Positions 8,564 to 17,869 are shown, numbered from the stretch's first letter. The stretch is DNA of 49,123 nt from Desulfovibrio sp. (GCA_031287575.1 JAITSV010000073.1:1-49123); one strand, 5' to 3'. Notes: generated by a model not told the origin, from the letters alone. A program made the numbers and translations.

Positions 8564-9435
8564 CGGATCTCCTCCCTCACCTTCCACTGCATCAGCCGGT
8601 TGCCCACCATGCGGATCAGCGCGCTGCTCAGCCAGCCGATGACCCCTAGCGTGACCATGGCGATGACGATGACCGGGTACTGCACCATGATGAACGAATT
8701 CCAGATCAGGTAGCCAAGGCCGTATTCGCCGGCCAGCATCTCGCCAGCCACCAGCGAGAACCAGGCAAAGCCCATGCTGATCTGGAGCCCGGTGAAGATG
8801 AACGGCAGGGCCCCCGGCAGGATGACCCTGAGGAACACGTGACGGGGCCGCGCGCCCAGCGAATGGGCCGCGCGGAAGTACACCTCGTCGATGGATTCCA
8901 CGCCCAGCAGGGTGTTCAGCACCGTGGCGAAGAACGAGCCGAGAAAGGTCAGGAAGATGATGGATGCCTCGCGGCCCGGCCACATCAGGATGGACAGCGG
9001 CACCCACGCCAGCATGGGGATGGGGCGCAACGTCTCCAGCAGGGGGAAGGTGTAGTCCTTGAAGGTCTTCTTCCAGCCCATCATCAGCCCCACGGGCACG
9101 CCCAGGAACGTGGCCAGGAAGAAAGCCTGCAACACGCGCCAGATGCTGGTCACGATGTGCTGGTAGTATTCGGGGGTGTACAGCGAGATGCCGTAGGACG
9201 GATCCTGCGAAACCCATTCCCGGTACACGCCCACGGGGCCGGGCAACTTGTTGAACCACGGCACCTTCAGTTTTTCGGTCAGCAGGTACCACAGGAAGAT
9301 GAAGCCGACGATGCCGAGCAGGTTCAGGTAAGGGGCGGCGCTTTTCAACCACTCCCTGAGGCAGAACAGGCTGACCTGCAGGGAACTGGGGGCGGCGTCG
9401 TTGCGCGTGGCGGTGGCAACGCTTGCGGTGCTCAC
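8560..9435 (-). CDS. ABC transporter permease (NitT/TauT type), first of two
   Basis: 291 residues, about six membrane segments, with the EAA loop RAAHSLGARPRHVFLRVILP. I choose a GTG start at 9435 because CGGAGG lies six bases before it; the first upstream ATG (9525) would add a Pro-rich leader that overlaps the intercistronic hairpin. The 3' end overlaps the ATPase start by four bases. It is related to SsuC/TauC permeases for aliphatic sulfonates, but the substrate is not decided by the sequence. Confidence 0.9.
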   Translation of the reverse strand: MSTASVATATRNDAAPSSLQVSLFCLREWLKSAAPYLNLLGIVGFIFLWYLLTEKLKVPWFNKLPGPVGVYREWVSQDPSYGISLYTPEYYQHIVTSIWRVLQAFFLATFLGVPVGLMMGWKKTFKDYTFPLLETLRPIPMLAWVPLSILMWPGREASIIFLTFLGSFFATVLNTLLGVESIDEVYFRAAHSLGARPRHVFLRVILPGALPFIFTGLQISMGFAWFSLVAGEMLAGEYGLGYLIWNSFIMVQYPVIVIAMVTLGVIGWLSSALIRMVGNRLMQWKVREEIR

Positions 9436-9505
9436 GAATTCCTCCGGCTTGGTTGGCCGCCCTGCCCGCCCCGGATGGGGTGCGGGCGGCCGGGGCAACC
9501 CGTCT

Positions 9506-9537
9506 GGCGGGCGCGGGACGCACATCCCGCGCCCGCC
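9506..9537 (-). other. Intercistronic hairpin after the binding-protein gene
   Basis: A perfect 13-base stem (GGCGGGCGCGGGA and its complement) with a six-base loop, 23 bases after the stop of the binding-protein gene and before the first permease. There is no T-run. Such hairpins commonly protect the upstream message or attenuate read-through so that binding protein is made in excess over membrane parts; that role is inferred. Confidence 0.65.
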
Positions 9538-9560
9538 TCGGGAAGGTGGACCGTTGGTCC

Positions 9561-10685
9561 TTACTCCTTGAACGGGCTGGCGCTGGCCGAGGCGCCTTCG
9601 ATCACGCCCAGGGTCACGCTGTCGCTGACCGGGGTGATGCCTGCTTCCCTGACCACGGCGCGGGCCATGGCGTCGTCCACGGTGCCTTCGGGGGGCAGGG
9701 ACTTGATGCGCTTGTCCTTCAGCAGGAAGGGGGCCACCTCGGCGATGTTCCCGCGTTCACGCTCGTTGAAGTAGAACGACTTCCACTCGCGCACGGTTTC
9801 CTTGGAATCGGCCGGAATCTTGCCGTACAGCGAGTACCACAGCACCTTCTTGGGGATACCGCTGGCGTGCTTGGAGACCATCTCGATGACGTTGGTCCAG
9901 TTGGCGGGGTCCAGCAGGTAGCGCTGGGCTTCCAGTTCCGCGCGCAGGTAGCCCTTGGCCACGTCGGGGTACTTTTCCATGAAGTCCTTGCGCATGACCA
10001 GGATGCCGAGGTCGGGGTTGCCGCAGGCACGGCCGTCGGCGGCGATGTGCGCGACCCCCTCGCCCACGTCGTCGGCGATGCGGGAGAGGGTGGGTTCCCA
10101 CAGCGAGGCGGCGTCGATCTTGCCGATGCGGAAGTTGGTGCCGATGACCTCGATGGACTGGTTGAGGTATTCCTTCGGCTTCACGTTGTATTTTTCGAAG
10201 AAGCGCATCAGGTACTGGTCGGATGCGCTGCCCTTGGGCGCGGCGATGACCTTGCCGTCCATCCAGCGTGCCAGGGCTTCCATGGATTCGAAGCGGGGGG
10301 CGTCCTTGCGGACCAGGACCAGCGAGCAGCGGGTACCCTCGGACATGCCGAGGGTGGCCACCATCTTTATCTCCGCCTGCTCGGGCTTGGAGCACAGGAT
10401 GGTGGCGGGCATGACGCTCATGTAGCCAATGTGCGCCTTGTCGGCCAACATGTTGTTGGCCACCACGGTGCCTTGCAGCGCGCCCTGGAATTCGATTTCC
10501 GTGCCCTGCGGCACGTACTTCTTCCACAGGCCGAGTTCCGCGTTGACGATGGCCTGGTAGGAGATGGTGTCATACGGCTGGTAGCCCACCACGAATTTTT
10601 CGGCCATCGCGGTGGAGGCAAGGGACAGTGCGTACAGGGTGCACAGGGTAAGGCCCGTGATGAAACGCCATGACAGTCTTCGCAT
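9561..10685 (-). CDS. Periplasmic substrate-binding protein of a NitT/TauT-type ABC transporter
   Basis: 374 residues. A signal peptide (MRRLSWRF, hydrophobic core, cleavage after STAMA near residue 26) is followed by the fold of the SsuA/TauA/NrtA binding proteins: VGYQPYDTISYQAIVNAELG at the mature N-terminus, then VAAPKGSASDQYLMRFF-like and LWEPTL segments in the hinge and second lobe (approximate motifs). GGAG precedes the ATG. It is the first gene of the transporter operon and the only binding protein for two permeases and two ATPases. The ligand could be isethionate, taurine or another sulfonate given the islA neighbour; nitrate, pyrimidine and aromatic ligands also occur in this family. 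Confidence 0.88.
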   Translation of the reverse strand: MRRLSWRFITGLTLCTLYALSLASTAMAEKFVVGYQPYDTISYQAIVNAELGLWKKYVPQGTEIEFQGALQGTVVANNMLADKAHIGYMSVMPATILCSKPEQAEIKMVATLGMSEGTRCSLVLVRKDAPRFESMEALARWMDGKVIAAPKGSASDQYLMRFFEKYNVKPKEYLNQSIEVIGTNFRIGKIDAASLWEPTLSRIADDVGEGVAHIAADGRACGNPDLGILVMRKDFMEKYPDVAKGYLRAELEAQRYLLDPANWTNVIEMVSKHASGIPKKVLWYSLYGKIPADSKETVREWKSFYFNERERGNIAEVAPFLLKDKRIKSLPPEGTVDDAMARAVVREAGITPVSDSVTLGVIEGASASASPFKE

Positions 10686-11315
10686 CGTGTTTCTCCTGCG
10701 GTCCGGGTGCGTGTTGGGTTGCTCTGGTTGGCCCGGCTCATCGGGGCGTTGCCGGTCGGGGTCCGTTCCATTGCCGGTACGACTCAGGGGGTCCCCCCTG
10801 TTCAGAACGTGATTCGTGCGGAGCGTGATTCGTGCGGGGCGTGGCTCGCACAGGGCGGACAGCCCCTGCCGACCACAAAGCAAGTACGATACCAAAGCGA
10901 GCCATGGCACATTTCACCAGCACAGATTGTCCCCTTTCGACACAATCTTCGGGACAATCCCCCTTTCAGGGTTGGTACAGGTTGCATTTTTGTGCGGGTT
11001 CATCAAACCGGAACCAGCCAGTCAGCATTTTCCATCTTAATTTACAGTATATTAGATGGCATAGTTCCAACCATGCAACTACGTTGCAAAGATGCAACCA
11101 GATCTTCAGCCATACGCACATCCGCACGACGCACGCGGCTACCTGGAATCAAGACAAGAAAATATATCAATATCAAAATGTTGATGACTACGGCAGAATC
11201 CCGGAAGACTGCGTGCGACCAGCCACTCACCGTATTGGATAAATTTGAGAAAATTTTAACGCTCCCGACCCCGGTTCCACAGCGCCACCGAACCGGACAG
11301 GGGTCGGCCATGGCT
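10686..11315. promoter_or_regulatory. Long regulatory region before the transporter operon
   Basis: 630 bases without a gene. Bases 10930-11280 are strikingly AT-rich for this genome. Nearer the operon are a 16-base palindrome (CAGGGGG, TC, CCCCCTG at 10785-10800) and degenerate 15-base direct repeats around 10806-10850 (GCGTGATTCGTGCGG type). A sigma-54-like element and an inverted GTTGC/GCAAC motif overlap at 11083-11100. No coding sequence is seen. Confidence 0.55.
11085..11100 (-). promoter_or_regulatory. Candidate sigma-54 promoter of the transporter operon
   Basis: On the minus strand the bases read TGGTTGCATCTTTGCA. GG and GC are exactly ten bases apart, the -12 part (TTGCA) is perfect, and the -24 part matches only in TGG. 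Transcription would start near 11074, about 390 bases before the binding-protein ATG. The site overlaps a GTTGC-N6-GCAAC motif also found before islA, so it could be a regulator site instead. Confidence 0.4.
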
Positions 11316-12152
11316 TCATGACGCCTCCCCCAGCACGCGCAACGCATTGCGGTACATCACCTTTTCCCGCACGTCGTCGGCCAGGTCCATGCGGGCGTAG
11401 ATGTCCAGGGCATCCGCCTGTTCAATGAACGGATGCGCGCTGGCGAACACCACCTTGTCGGGAATCAGGGTGTTCATGGCCTGCACGTAGGCCTCGGCCA
11501 TGGGAGCCATCTCGTATTCCGAACAGTCCATGTACACGTTGGCGTTGCGCAGGCAGGCGAAGATGGCCTCGTTCACGAAGGGATACCCGCCGTGGCTCAT
11601 GACGATGCGCAGTTCCGGAAAGTCGCGGGCCACCACATCCACGTGGCGCGGGTCGGTGTAGCCCATTACCGCGCCCGGCACCTGCGGCGGCGGGGCCGTG
11701 GTCATGACCACCGGAATGCCCAGGTCGCAGCAGGCCGCGTAGACCGGGTAGTAGCGCGCCTCGTCGGGGCGCAGGTGCGCCAGGTACGGGTCGATGGCGG
11801 CCCCGCGCATGCCCAGATCCGCCACGGCGTGACGCAGTTCGCGCACGGCGGCCATGCCCTTGTGCGGGTCCACGCCCCAGAAGCCGATGAACCGCTCCGG
11901 ATGCGCCCGGACGAAGGCCAGCACGCTCGCGTTGTTGGACGGGGAACCGTAGGTGGTCTCGCTGTCGCGGCCGGTGATCACGCAGCGCGTGACGCCGCGC
12001 GCCTCCAGCGCCGCCACGATGTCCTCCAGCGGCTGGGGCTTGCGCCGCTCGAAGCCGATGGCCGCGCAGGCGGCCCTGAACATGTTGCTGGTGGCGATGC
12101 CGGTGATGGTTTCCGGAGTGTTGGGGCGAAAGCGGAAGTCGATGACGGGCAT
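11316..12152 (-). CDS. Amidohydrolase-family (amidohydrolase 2) enzyme
   Basis: 278 residues with the TIM-barrel pattern of the amidohydrolase-2 family (decarboxylases and hydrolases related to ACMSD). VIDFRFRP at the N-terminus stands where the usual metal-binding HxH would be, and here reads FRF, so that metal pair is missing. MSHGGYPF (about residues 191-198) and the C-terminal FASAHPF segment are the other family landmarks. GGAG precedes the ATG at 12152. It is divergent from islA and upstream of the transporter operon, separated from it by 630 bases. Its reaction is unknown; loss of the HxH suggests altered metal use or a non-hydrolytic role. Confidence 0.75.
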   Translation of the reverse strand: MPVIDFRFRPNTPETITGIATSNMFRAACAAIGFERRKPQPLEDIVAALEARGVTRCVITGRDSETTYGSPSNNASVLAFVRAHPERFIGFWGVDPHKGMAAVRELRHAVADLGMRGAAIDPYLAHLRPDEARYYPVYAACCDLGIPVVMTTAPPPQVPGAVMGYTDPRHVDVVARDFPELRIVMSHGGYPFVNEAIFACLRNANVYMDCSEYEMAPMAEAYVQAMNTLIPDKVVFASAHPFIEQADALDIYARMDLADDVREKVMYRNALRVLGEAS

Positions 12153-12162
12153 GGCTGCTCCT

Positions 12163-12192
12163 GCGGTAAGGGGCGGTAAGGGGCGGTAAGGG
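12163..12192. repeat. Three tandem 10-base repeats in the amidohydrolase leader
   Basis: GCGGTAAGGG is repeated three times without error, starting 10 bases before the amidohydrolase start codon (which is on the minus strand). The first unit touches the Shine-Dalgarno, so a change in copy number could affect translation. Confidence 0.8.
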
Positions 12193-12284
12193 GTTGATGC
12201 GCCCCGAAAAGCAAGAGGCATGCCGCCCGGCCGTGCGGGGCGCTGCCATGCGCGCCGTTCTTCCGCGTTGCATCCGTGTCTCCA

Positions 12285-12302
12285 TGTTGCACCGGCGCAT
12301 CA
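12285..12302. promoter_or_regulatory. Candidate activator site 1 upstream of islA
   Basis: TGTTGC, six bases, GCATCA: an imperfect copy of the inverted motif GTTGC-N6-GCAAC, about 225 bases upstream of the islA sigma-54 promoter, a usual distance for an enhancer-binding activator. Confidence 0.35.
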
Positions 12303-12351
12303 CGCCTGGTATCCGCGCAACCCCCTGTCCTCGCTCACTCCCGCCGGAGAG

Positions 12352-12367
12352 GTTGCACGCGCGCAAC
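12352..12367. promoter_or_regulatory. Candidate activator site 2 upstream of islA
   Basis: GTTGC-ACGCGC-GCAAC, a perfect GTTGC-N6-GCAAC inverted motif about 145 bases upstream of the islA sigma-54 promoter. The same motif occurs at 11083-11098 before the transporter operon. A good candidate for the sigma-54 activator encoded at 16451, not demonstrated. Confidence 0.4.
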
Positions 12368-12509
12368 ATGCCCGCCCCGTCCCCGGACCGGCCACACCCC
12401 GCCCAGGACCGCCCCGTGGCGCCTCCGCAGGCACCTGCCCGCGCCAACGTCCCGTACGCACTGCCCATCCTCCGTCCCCCCACCACCTCCCCGTGCCCTT
12501 CCGCCACCT

Positions 12510-12525
12510 TGGCACGGTCGGTGCA
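12510..12525 (+). promoter_or_regulatory. Sigma-54 (-24/-12) promoter of islA
   Basis: TGGCACGGTCGGTGCA: perfect -24 TGGCACG, a GC in the -12 element, and exactly ten bases between GG and GC. It deviates from consensus only in one T of TTGC. The start of transcription would be near 12536, giving a leader of about 170 bases. A sigma-54 activator gene lies just downstream of islB, which fits. Confidence 0.8.
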
Positions 12526-12706
12526 GTGTGCGCGGCGACACCACCGGACAAGAGCGCCGACGCTGGCCCAGCCGGATCGCCCCAGTGGCCGCGAGCGCGG
12601 GCATGGCCAGGACGCGCCGGACGCACGGCAAAGATAGCTTTTCCGCCACCGGCCGCCGCCAGCACGGCGGCCGAAACAACATCAAAACGGACCAGAGGTA
12701 AGCGAG

Positions 12707-15202
12707 ATGCGCAATCCCGAATGCTGCGAGGTGATGACCCCGCACGAACAGCGCCTGTACGACAAGATGGAGGGCAAGGAGGACCGCTTCCGCGCCGGAC
12801 ACCGACGGGTGTTCACCATCCTTGAATCCTTCGAGGGGCTGCGCCCGCGCATCGACGTGGAACGCGCCCGGTACTTCACCCGGTCCATGCGCGCCACCGA
12901 GGGCCAGCCCCTGATGCTGCGCTGGGCGAAAGCCATGCTGCACGTGGCCGAGAACATCACCGTGTACATCGACGAGCACCAGTTGCTGGCGGGCCGCGCC
13001 GGAGCCCAGGGCCGCTACGGCATCCTGTACCCGGAACTGGACGGCGACTTCCTGGGCCTTGCCATAGAAGACCTGCCCAAGCGCACCGAATCGCCTTTCA
13101 CCATCACGCCCGAAGACGCCCGGGTGGTGGTGGAGGAAATCGCCCCCTTCTGGAAGGGCCGCACCTACCACGAACACCTGAACATGGCCCTGCCCTCCGA
13201 GGTGCACAAGCTGACCTACGACGACCCCGACGGGCTGCACTCGCGGTTCATCGTCAACGAGACCTCGTCGTTCCGCTCGTCCATCCAGTGGGTGCACGAC
13301 TACGAGAAGGTGCTGCAAAAGGGCTTCGGCGGCCTGAAGAGGGAAGCGCTGGACAAGCTGGCCGCCCTGGACCCGCTGAGCCCCGCCGACAACTGCGAGA
13401 AGCGCCCCTTCCTGGAAGCCGTGACCATCGTGTGCGACGCCGTGGTCATCTGGGCCAGGCGCCATGCCGCCCTGGCCCGGGAAAAGGCCGCCGTCGAAAC
13501 CGGCGCCACCCGCAAGGCCGAACTGCTGGCCATGGCCGACATCTGCGAACGGGTGCCCGAGCACCCCGCGCGCACCTTCCGCGAGGCGGTGCAGGCGCAG
13601 TGGTTCACCCAGATGTTCTCGCGCATGGAGCAGAAGACCGGCACCATCGTCTCCAACGGGCGCATGGACCAGTACTTCTTCCCGTTCTACCAGAAGGACA
13701 TGGCCGAAGGCCGCCTGACCGAGGACGCCGCCCTCGAACTCATCGAGTGCATGTGGGTGGGCATGGCCCAGTTCATCGACCTGTACATCTCGCCCACCGG
13801 CGGGGCCTTCAACGAAGGCTACGCCCACTGGGAGGCAGTGACCGTGGGCGGCCAGACCCCCGACGGCAGCGACGCCACCAACGACCTGACCTACCTGTTC
13901 CTGAAGTCCAAGCGCGAATTCCCGCTGCACTACCCGGACCTTGCGGCGCGCATCCACTCGCGCGCGCCGGAACGCTACCTGTGGGAAGTGGCGGAAACCA
14001 TCAAGGACGGCTCGGGCTTTCCCAAGCTGATCAACGACGAGGAAATCATACCGCTGTACGTCTCCAAGGGGGCCACCTTCGAGGAAGCGTACGACTACGC
14101 CGTGTCGGGCTGCACCGAGGCGCGCATGCCCAACCGCGACACCTACACCTCCGGCGGGGCGTACATAAATTTCGCCGCCGCGCTGGAAATGGTGCTCTAC
14201 AACGGCCGCATGAAGAAATACGGCGACGCCGACCTTGGCGAGCACACCGGCGACCCGCGCGGGTTCAGGACCTGGGACGACCTGTGGAACGCCTACGTGA
14301 CCCAGCACACCCTGTTCCTGAAAACGGCCTTCATGCAGCAGCACATCATCAACAACCTGCGCGCCCGCCACTTCGCGCAGCCCATGGGCTCCACCCTGCA
14401 CGACCTGTGCATGAAGCACTGCCTCGACCTGCACACCCCGCGGATACCCGAGGGCATCAACCTCGGCTACTTCGAGTACATCGGCTACGGCACCGTGGTG
14501 GATTCGCTGGCGGCCCTGAAGAAGGTGGTGTTCGAAGACAAGACCCTGACCATGGCAGACGTCATCGAGGCGCTGGAATGCAACTTCGAGGGCAGGGAAG
14601 ACGTGCGCCAGATACTGCGCAACGCCCCCTGCTACGGCAACAACGACGACTACGCCGACGCCATCGCCCGCGACATCGACCTGTTGTCCGTGGAATACGG
14701 CGCCCGCTACTCCAGGGACCTCGGCATGCACAACGACGTGCGCTACGTGCCGTTCACCTCGCACGTGCCCTTCGGCAAGGTGGTCAGCGCCACCCCCAAC
14801 GGCCGCAAGGCGTGGACCCCGCTGTCCGACGGTTCGTCCGCCTCGCACGGGGCCGACGTCAACGGCCCCACGGCGGTGCTGCTGTCCAACTTCCACTCCA
14901 AGAACTACGGCTACCGGGCGCGCGCGGCGCGCATGCTGAACATCAAGTTCACGCCCAAGTGCCTGGAAGGCGACGACGGCACCCAGAAGCTGGTCTCGTT
15001 CATCCGCACCTTCTGCGACCTGAAGCTGTGGCACGTGCAGTTCAACGTCATCAACCGCGAAACCCTGCTGGCAGCCCAGCGCGACCCCGAGAAGTACCGC
15101 AACCTCATCGTGCGCATCGCCGGGTACAGCGCCTACTTCGTGGATCTGTCGCCCGACCTGCAGAACGACCTCATCGCCCGTACCGAACACGGTACCATGT
15201 AG
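12707..15202 (+). CDS. islA: Glycyl radical enzyme, isethionate sulfite-lyase (IslA/IseG) type
   Basis: 831 residues, the usual length. A cysteine thiyl radical cleaves the C-S bond of isethionate to acetaldehyde and sulfite, the sulfite then serving anaerobic respiration. The active-site loop [10 protein letters not shown] gives Cys469 and Glu471, and the C-terminal glycyl motif [10 protein letters not shown] gives Gly806. As I recall, Bilophila IslA uses Cys468, Glu470 and Gly805, and binds sulfonate with Arg189, Gln193 and Arg678; every one is found here shifted by exactly one (Arg190, Gln194, Arg679). The loop differs from the GCVEP of choline lyase and diol dehydratases and the CCVSP of pyruvate formate-lyase. 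GAGGT precedes the ATG. Another short-chain sulfonate remains possible as substrate. Confidence 0.88.
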   Translation: MRNPECCEVMTPHEQRLYDKMEGKEDRFRAGHRRVFTILESFEGLRPRIDVERARYFTRSMRATEGQPLMLRWAKAMLHVAENITVYIDEHQLLAGRAGAQGRYGILYPELDGDFLGLAIEDLPKRTESPFTITPEDARVVVEEIAPFWKGRTYHEHLNMALPSEVHKLTYDDPDGLHSRFIVNETSSFRSSIQWVHDYEKVLQKGFGGLKREALDKLAALDPLSPADNCEKRPFLEAVTIVCDAVVIWARRHAALAREKAAVETGATRKAELLAMADICERVPEHPARTFREAVQAQWFTQMFSRMEQKTGTIVSNGRMDQYFFPFYQKDMAEGRLTEDAALELIECMWVGMAQFIDLYISPTGGAFNEGYAHWEAVTVGGQTPDGSDATNDLTYLFLKSKREFPLHYPDLAARIHSRAPERYLWEVAETIKDGSGFPKLINDEEIIPLYVSKGATFEEAYDYAVSGCTEARMPNRDTYTSGGAYINFAAALEMVLYNGRMKKYGDADLGEHTGDPRGFRTWDDLWNAYVTQHTLFLKTAFMQQHIINNLRARHFAQPMGSTLHDLCMKHCLDLHTPRIPEGINLGYFEYIGYGTVVDSLAALKKVVFEDKTLTMADVIEALECNFEGREDVRQILRNAPCYGNNDDYADAIARDIDLLSVEYGARYSRDLGMHNDVRYVPFTSHVPFGKVVSATPNGRKAWTPLSDGSSASHGADVNGPTAVLLSNFHSKNYGYRARAARMLNIKFTPKCLEGDDGTQKLVSFIRTFCDLKLWHVQFNVINRETLLAAQRDPEKYRNLIVRIAGYSAYFVDLSPDLQNDLIARTEHGTM

Positions 15203-15234
15203 CCCGCGACGCAGGCGGGCCGGGCCCGCCGCAT

Positions 15235-15269
15235 GGGCGCCCCTTCCATGAAGCACGGAAGGGGCGCCC
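15235..15269 (+). other. Intercistronic hairpin between islA and islB
   Basis: A perfect 13-base stem (GGGCGCCCCTTCC and its complement) with a nine-base loop, 32 bases after the islA stop, without a T-run. It is followed by short direct repeats (CGCACGCCAACCC type, to about 15325). It probably stabilises islA mRNA or limits read-through, so that much more lyase than activase is made. Confidence 0.65.
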
Positions 15270-15340
15270 AACGCCGCACGCCACCCCCGCACGCCAACCC
15301 CGCACGCCAACCCCGCACGCCGGGCGCACCGGATTTCCGC

Positions 15341-16270
15341 ATGACTCCCACGGACGACAAGAACGCCACCGGCATCGTCTTCAATATCCAGAAATATTCC
15401 GTGCACGACGGACCGGGCATCCGTACCGTGGTGTTCCTGAAGGGGTGCCCGCTGCGATGCGACTGGTGCTCCAACCCCGAATCGCAGGCCGCGCGCATTC
15501 AGCTGGCCTACAACACCGGGCGGTGTCTCGGGCTTTCGGAGTGCGTGCGCTGCGTGGAAATGTGCTTTTCCGGCGCCATCTCTCGCGGGGCGGACGACCG
15601 CATAGTGATAGACCGGGCCCTGTGCGTGGAATGCACGCGCGACTGCACCTCGGTCTGTCCCTCCAACGCGCTCATCACCTACGGCGTGCGGCGCAGCGTG
15701 GCCGACGTGCTGCGCACGGTGGAGCAGGACAGCCCGTTCTACGCGCGCTCGGGGGGGGGCATGACCCTTTCCGGCGGCGAACCCCTGCTGCAGGAGGACT
15801 TCGCCCTGGCCCTGCTGCGCGAGGCGCGCAAACGCCGCATCGGCGCCGCCGTGGAAACCTGCGGCCACGCCCGGTGGGAAGCGCTGGACGAGGCCTGCCG
15901 CCTTTCGCGCACGTTGCTGTTCGACCTCAAGCACATGGACCCGGCACGGCACGAGGAAGGCACGGGCGTCGCCAACGACCTGATCCTGGAAAACTTCCGC
16001 CGGGTGATGGAGCACCACCCCCGGCTGCACGTGATGGTGCGCACCCCCGTCATCCCCGGATTCAATGACGGGGACGCGGACATCAAGGCCATCCTCGACT
16101 TCCTCGCGCCATACCCCCACGTGGAATACCACCTGCTGCCCTATCACCGGCTGGGCACCCAGAAATACCATTTTCTCGGACGCGAGGCCCCCATGGGCGA
16201 AGCGAGACTGGACGAGGCACGCATGGCGGCGCTGCTGCGCCTCGTGGCTGACCGCCGGGAGCGGCGCTAG
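15341..16270 (+). CDS. islB: Glycyl radical enzyme activase (radical SAM), IslB
   Basis: 309 residues. It would generate the glycyl radical on the IslA partner using S-adenosylmethionine and a [4Fe-4S] cluster. GCPLRCDWC (about residues 35-43) is the CxxxCxxC radical SAM motif. Next come two ferredoxin-like cysteine clusters (CLGLSECVRCVEMC and CVECTRDCTSVCP, about 60-110), as in activases of the non-PFL glycyl radical enzymes, then MTLSGGEPL. I choose the ATG at 15341 because the open frame upstream runs through the hairpin and low-complexity repeats. No good Shine-Dalgarno is seen, consistent with low expression. Confidence 0.88.
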   Translation: MTPTDDKNATGIVFNIQKYSVHDGPGIRTVVFLKGCPLRCDWCSNPESQAARIQLAYNTGRCLGLSECVRCVEMCFSGAISRGADDRIVIDRALCVECTRDCTSVCPSNALITYGVRRSVADVLRTVEQDSPFYARSGGGMTLSGGEPLLQEDFALALLREARKRRIGAAVETCGHARWEALDEACRLSRTLLFDLKHMDPARHEEGTGVANDLILENFRRVMEHHPRLHVMVRTPVIPGFNDGDADIKAILDFLAPYPHVEYHLLPYHRLGTQKYHFLGREAPMGEARLDEARMAALLRLVADRRERR

Positions 16271-16450
16271 GCCCTTCCGGCGTCGGCCGCCGGGGCGTCT
16301 TGCGCGTCAGCGCGTCCTGCCGTACGGTTGCCGCAGCCCCGTACCGCCACGGCATCCACCGTGCGGCGTCCCCACACGACAATGGGGCATGCGGCGTCTT
16401 CCGTTCCCGCCCGCGCACCGCCGCATCCCGCAGGGGGCCAAGGCCGCACC

Positions 16451-17869
16451 ATGGAAAAAATACTCAAGCATTTCAAAAGCATCATCGACATATTCAGCGA
16501 CGGCATCTACATCTCGGATCGTGACGGCACCACGCTGCTGGTCAACCGGATGTACGAGCAGCTGACCGGCCTGCGCCAGCAGGACCTGCGCGGCCGCAAC
16601 GTCAACGCGCTGGTGGAGGAAGGGGTTTTCGACCGCATCGTCAACCCCGAGATCGTGCGTTCCAGGCGCCCGTCCACTTCGGTGCAGAACGTGCGGGGCG
16701 AGAAGAAGATCATCCTGCGCGGCTACCCGGTGCTGGACGAGGCGGGCGAGGTGTGCCTGGTGGTCACCTTCGCGCAGGACATCACCATGATCACCCAGTT
16801 CCGCGATCAGATCGCCCAGCAGAAGCAGCTCATCGACGAATTCCACGAACGTCTGGAAAGCATGATCCAGACCAGCGCCTCTCCCACGCATCCCATCTTC
16901 CGCAGCGAATCCATGCGCTCGCTGGTGGCCCGGTTGCAACGCGTGGCCGGCACCGACGCCACCCTCCTGCTGCTGGGCGAAACCGGCGTCGGCAAGGACG
17001 TGCTGGCCCGCCTGGCGCACGAGCACAGCCCCCGCAGCGAACGCATGTTCCTGAAGGTGGACTGCGGCAGCATCGCGCCGAACCTCATCGAATCGGAACT
17101 GTTCGGCTACGTGCCGGGGGCGTTTTCCGGCGCCAACGCCAAGGGCAAGGCAGGCTACTTCGAGATGGCCGACGGCGGCACGGTGTTCCTGGACGAGATC
17201 GGAGAGTTGCCGCTGACCATGCAGACCAAGCTGCTCCGCGTATTGCAGGACCAGGAGGTGACCCGGGTAGGCGCCACCCAGCCGCGCAAGGTGGACGTGC
17301 GCATCATCGCCGCCACCAACCGCGACCTGGACGACGACGTGCGCACCGGCAAGTTTCGTAGCGACCTGTTCTACCGCCTGAGCGTGGCGGTGCTGCAGAT
17401 TCCGCCGCTGCGCGAACGGCGCGAGGACATCGCCCCCCTGGCCCGCCACTTTCTGGAACGCTATGCCGCCAAGTACAGGCGTTCCATGGAGATCGCGGAA
17501 TCGGCACTGGAGGCCCTGGAAAACTACCGTTGGCCCGGCAACGTACGTGAGATGCAGAATTTCCTGCAAGGCATGGTGGTTACCGGAGACAGGCCCACCA
17601 TCTCCTGCGCCGATCTGCCCCCCCACATGGCCGAGTCCTGCCGCCCCGGCCTCGCCTATTCCATGCCGGAAACGCAGGAGCCGCGCGCCCTGCGCGAGAT
17701 CATGGACGAGATAGAGCGCGATATCCTGGAAAGGGCCATCGCCCGGCATGGCTCGGTGAACAAGGTGGCGCGCATGTTCAAGGTCAGCCGCACCACCATC
17801 TTCCGCAAGCTGCGCGAACCGCGCGCCAACGACGGAGGGGACGAAACGGACGGCCAGTTGTCCCGGTGA
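16451..17869 (+). CDS. Sigma-54-dependent activator with PAS sensor domain
   Basis: 472 residues: an N-terminal PAS domain (about 1-115), a coiled linker, an AAA+ domain with Walker A GETGVGKD (about 176-183), GAFSGA (about 223-228; a Ser variant of the sigma-54-contacting GAFTGA loop), Walker B VFLDEIGE and the arginine-finger region, and a Fis-type HTH at the end ([19 protein letters not shown]). The ATG at 16451 fits the PAS start; the open frame begins at 16328 but that leader is low-complexity. It lies 180 bases after islB. It very likely activates the sigma-54 promoter of islA and perhaps the transporter operon; the PAS ligand could be the sulfonate or a redox or volatile signal. Confidence 0.9.
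   Translation: MEKILKHFKSIIDIFSDGIYISDRDGTTLLVNRMYEQLTGLRQQDLRGRNVNALVEEGVFDRIVNPEIVRSRRPSTSVQNVRGEKKIILRGYPVLDEAGEVCLVVTFAQDITMITQFRDQIAQQKQLIDEFHERLESMIQTSASPTHPIFRSESMRSLVARLQRVAGTDATLLLLGETGVGKDVLARLAHEHSPRSERMFLKVDCGSIAPNLIESELFGYVPGAFSGANAKGKAGYFEMADGGTVFLDEIGELPLTMQTKLLRVLQDQEVTRVGATQPRKVDVRIIAATNRDLDDDVRTGKFRSDLFYRLSVAVLQIPPLRERREDIAPLARHFLERYAAKYRRSMEIAESALEALENYRWPGNVREMQNFLQGMVVTGDRPTISCADLPPHMAESCRPGLAYSMPETQEPRALREIMDEIERDILERAIARHGSVNKVARMFKVSRTTIFRKLREPRANDGGDETDGQLSR

Noticed and set aside
10738..10987. Short frames upstream of the binding-protein gene as small genes
   Set aside because: They lack Shine-Dalgarno sites and family resemblance and lie in a region with promoter-like composition.
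12269..12284. A possible minus-strand sigma-54 promoter for the amidohydrolase gene
   Set aside because: Spacing is right (TGG, GC), but the -24 part is TGGAGA and the -12 part ATGCA, too weak to report as a feature.
12335..16171. A 1278-codon open frame on the minus strand across islA and islB
   Set aside because: It is an antisense shadow in GC-rich DNA. islA and islB on the plus strand carry all the family motifs, while the antisense chain has none.
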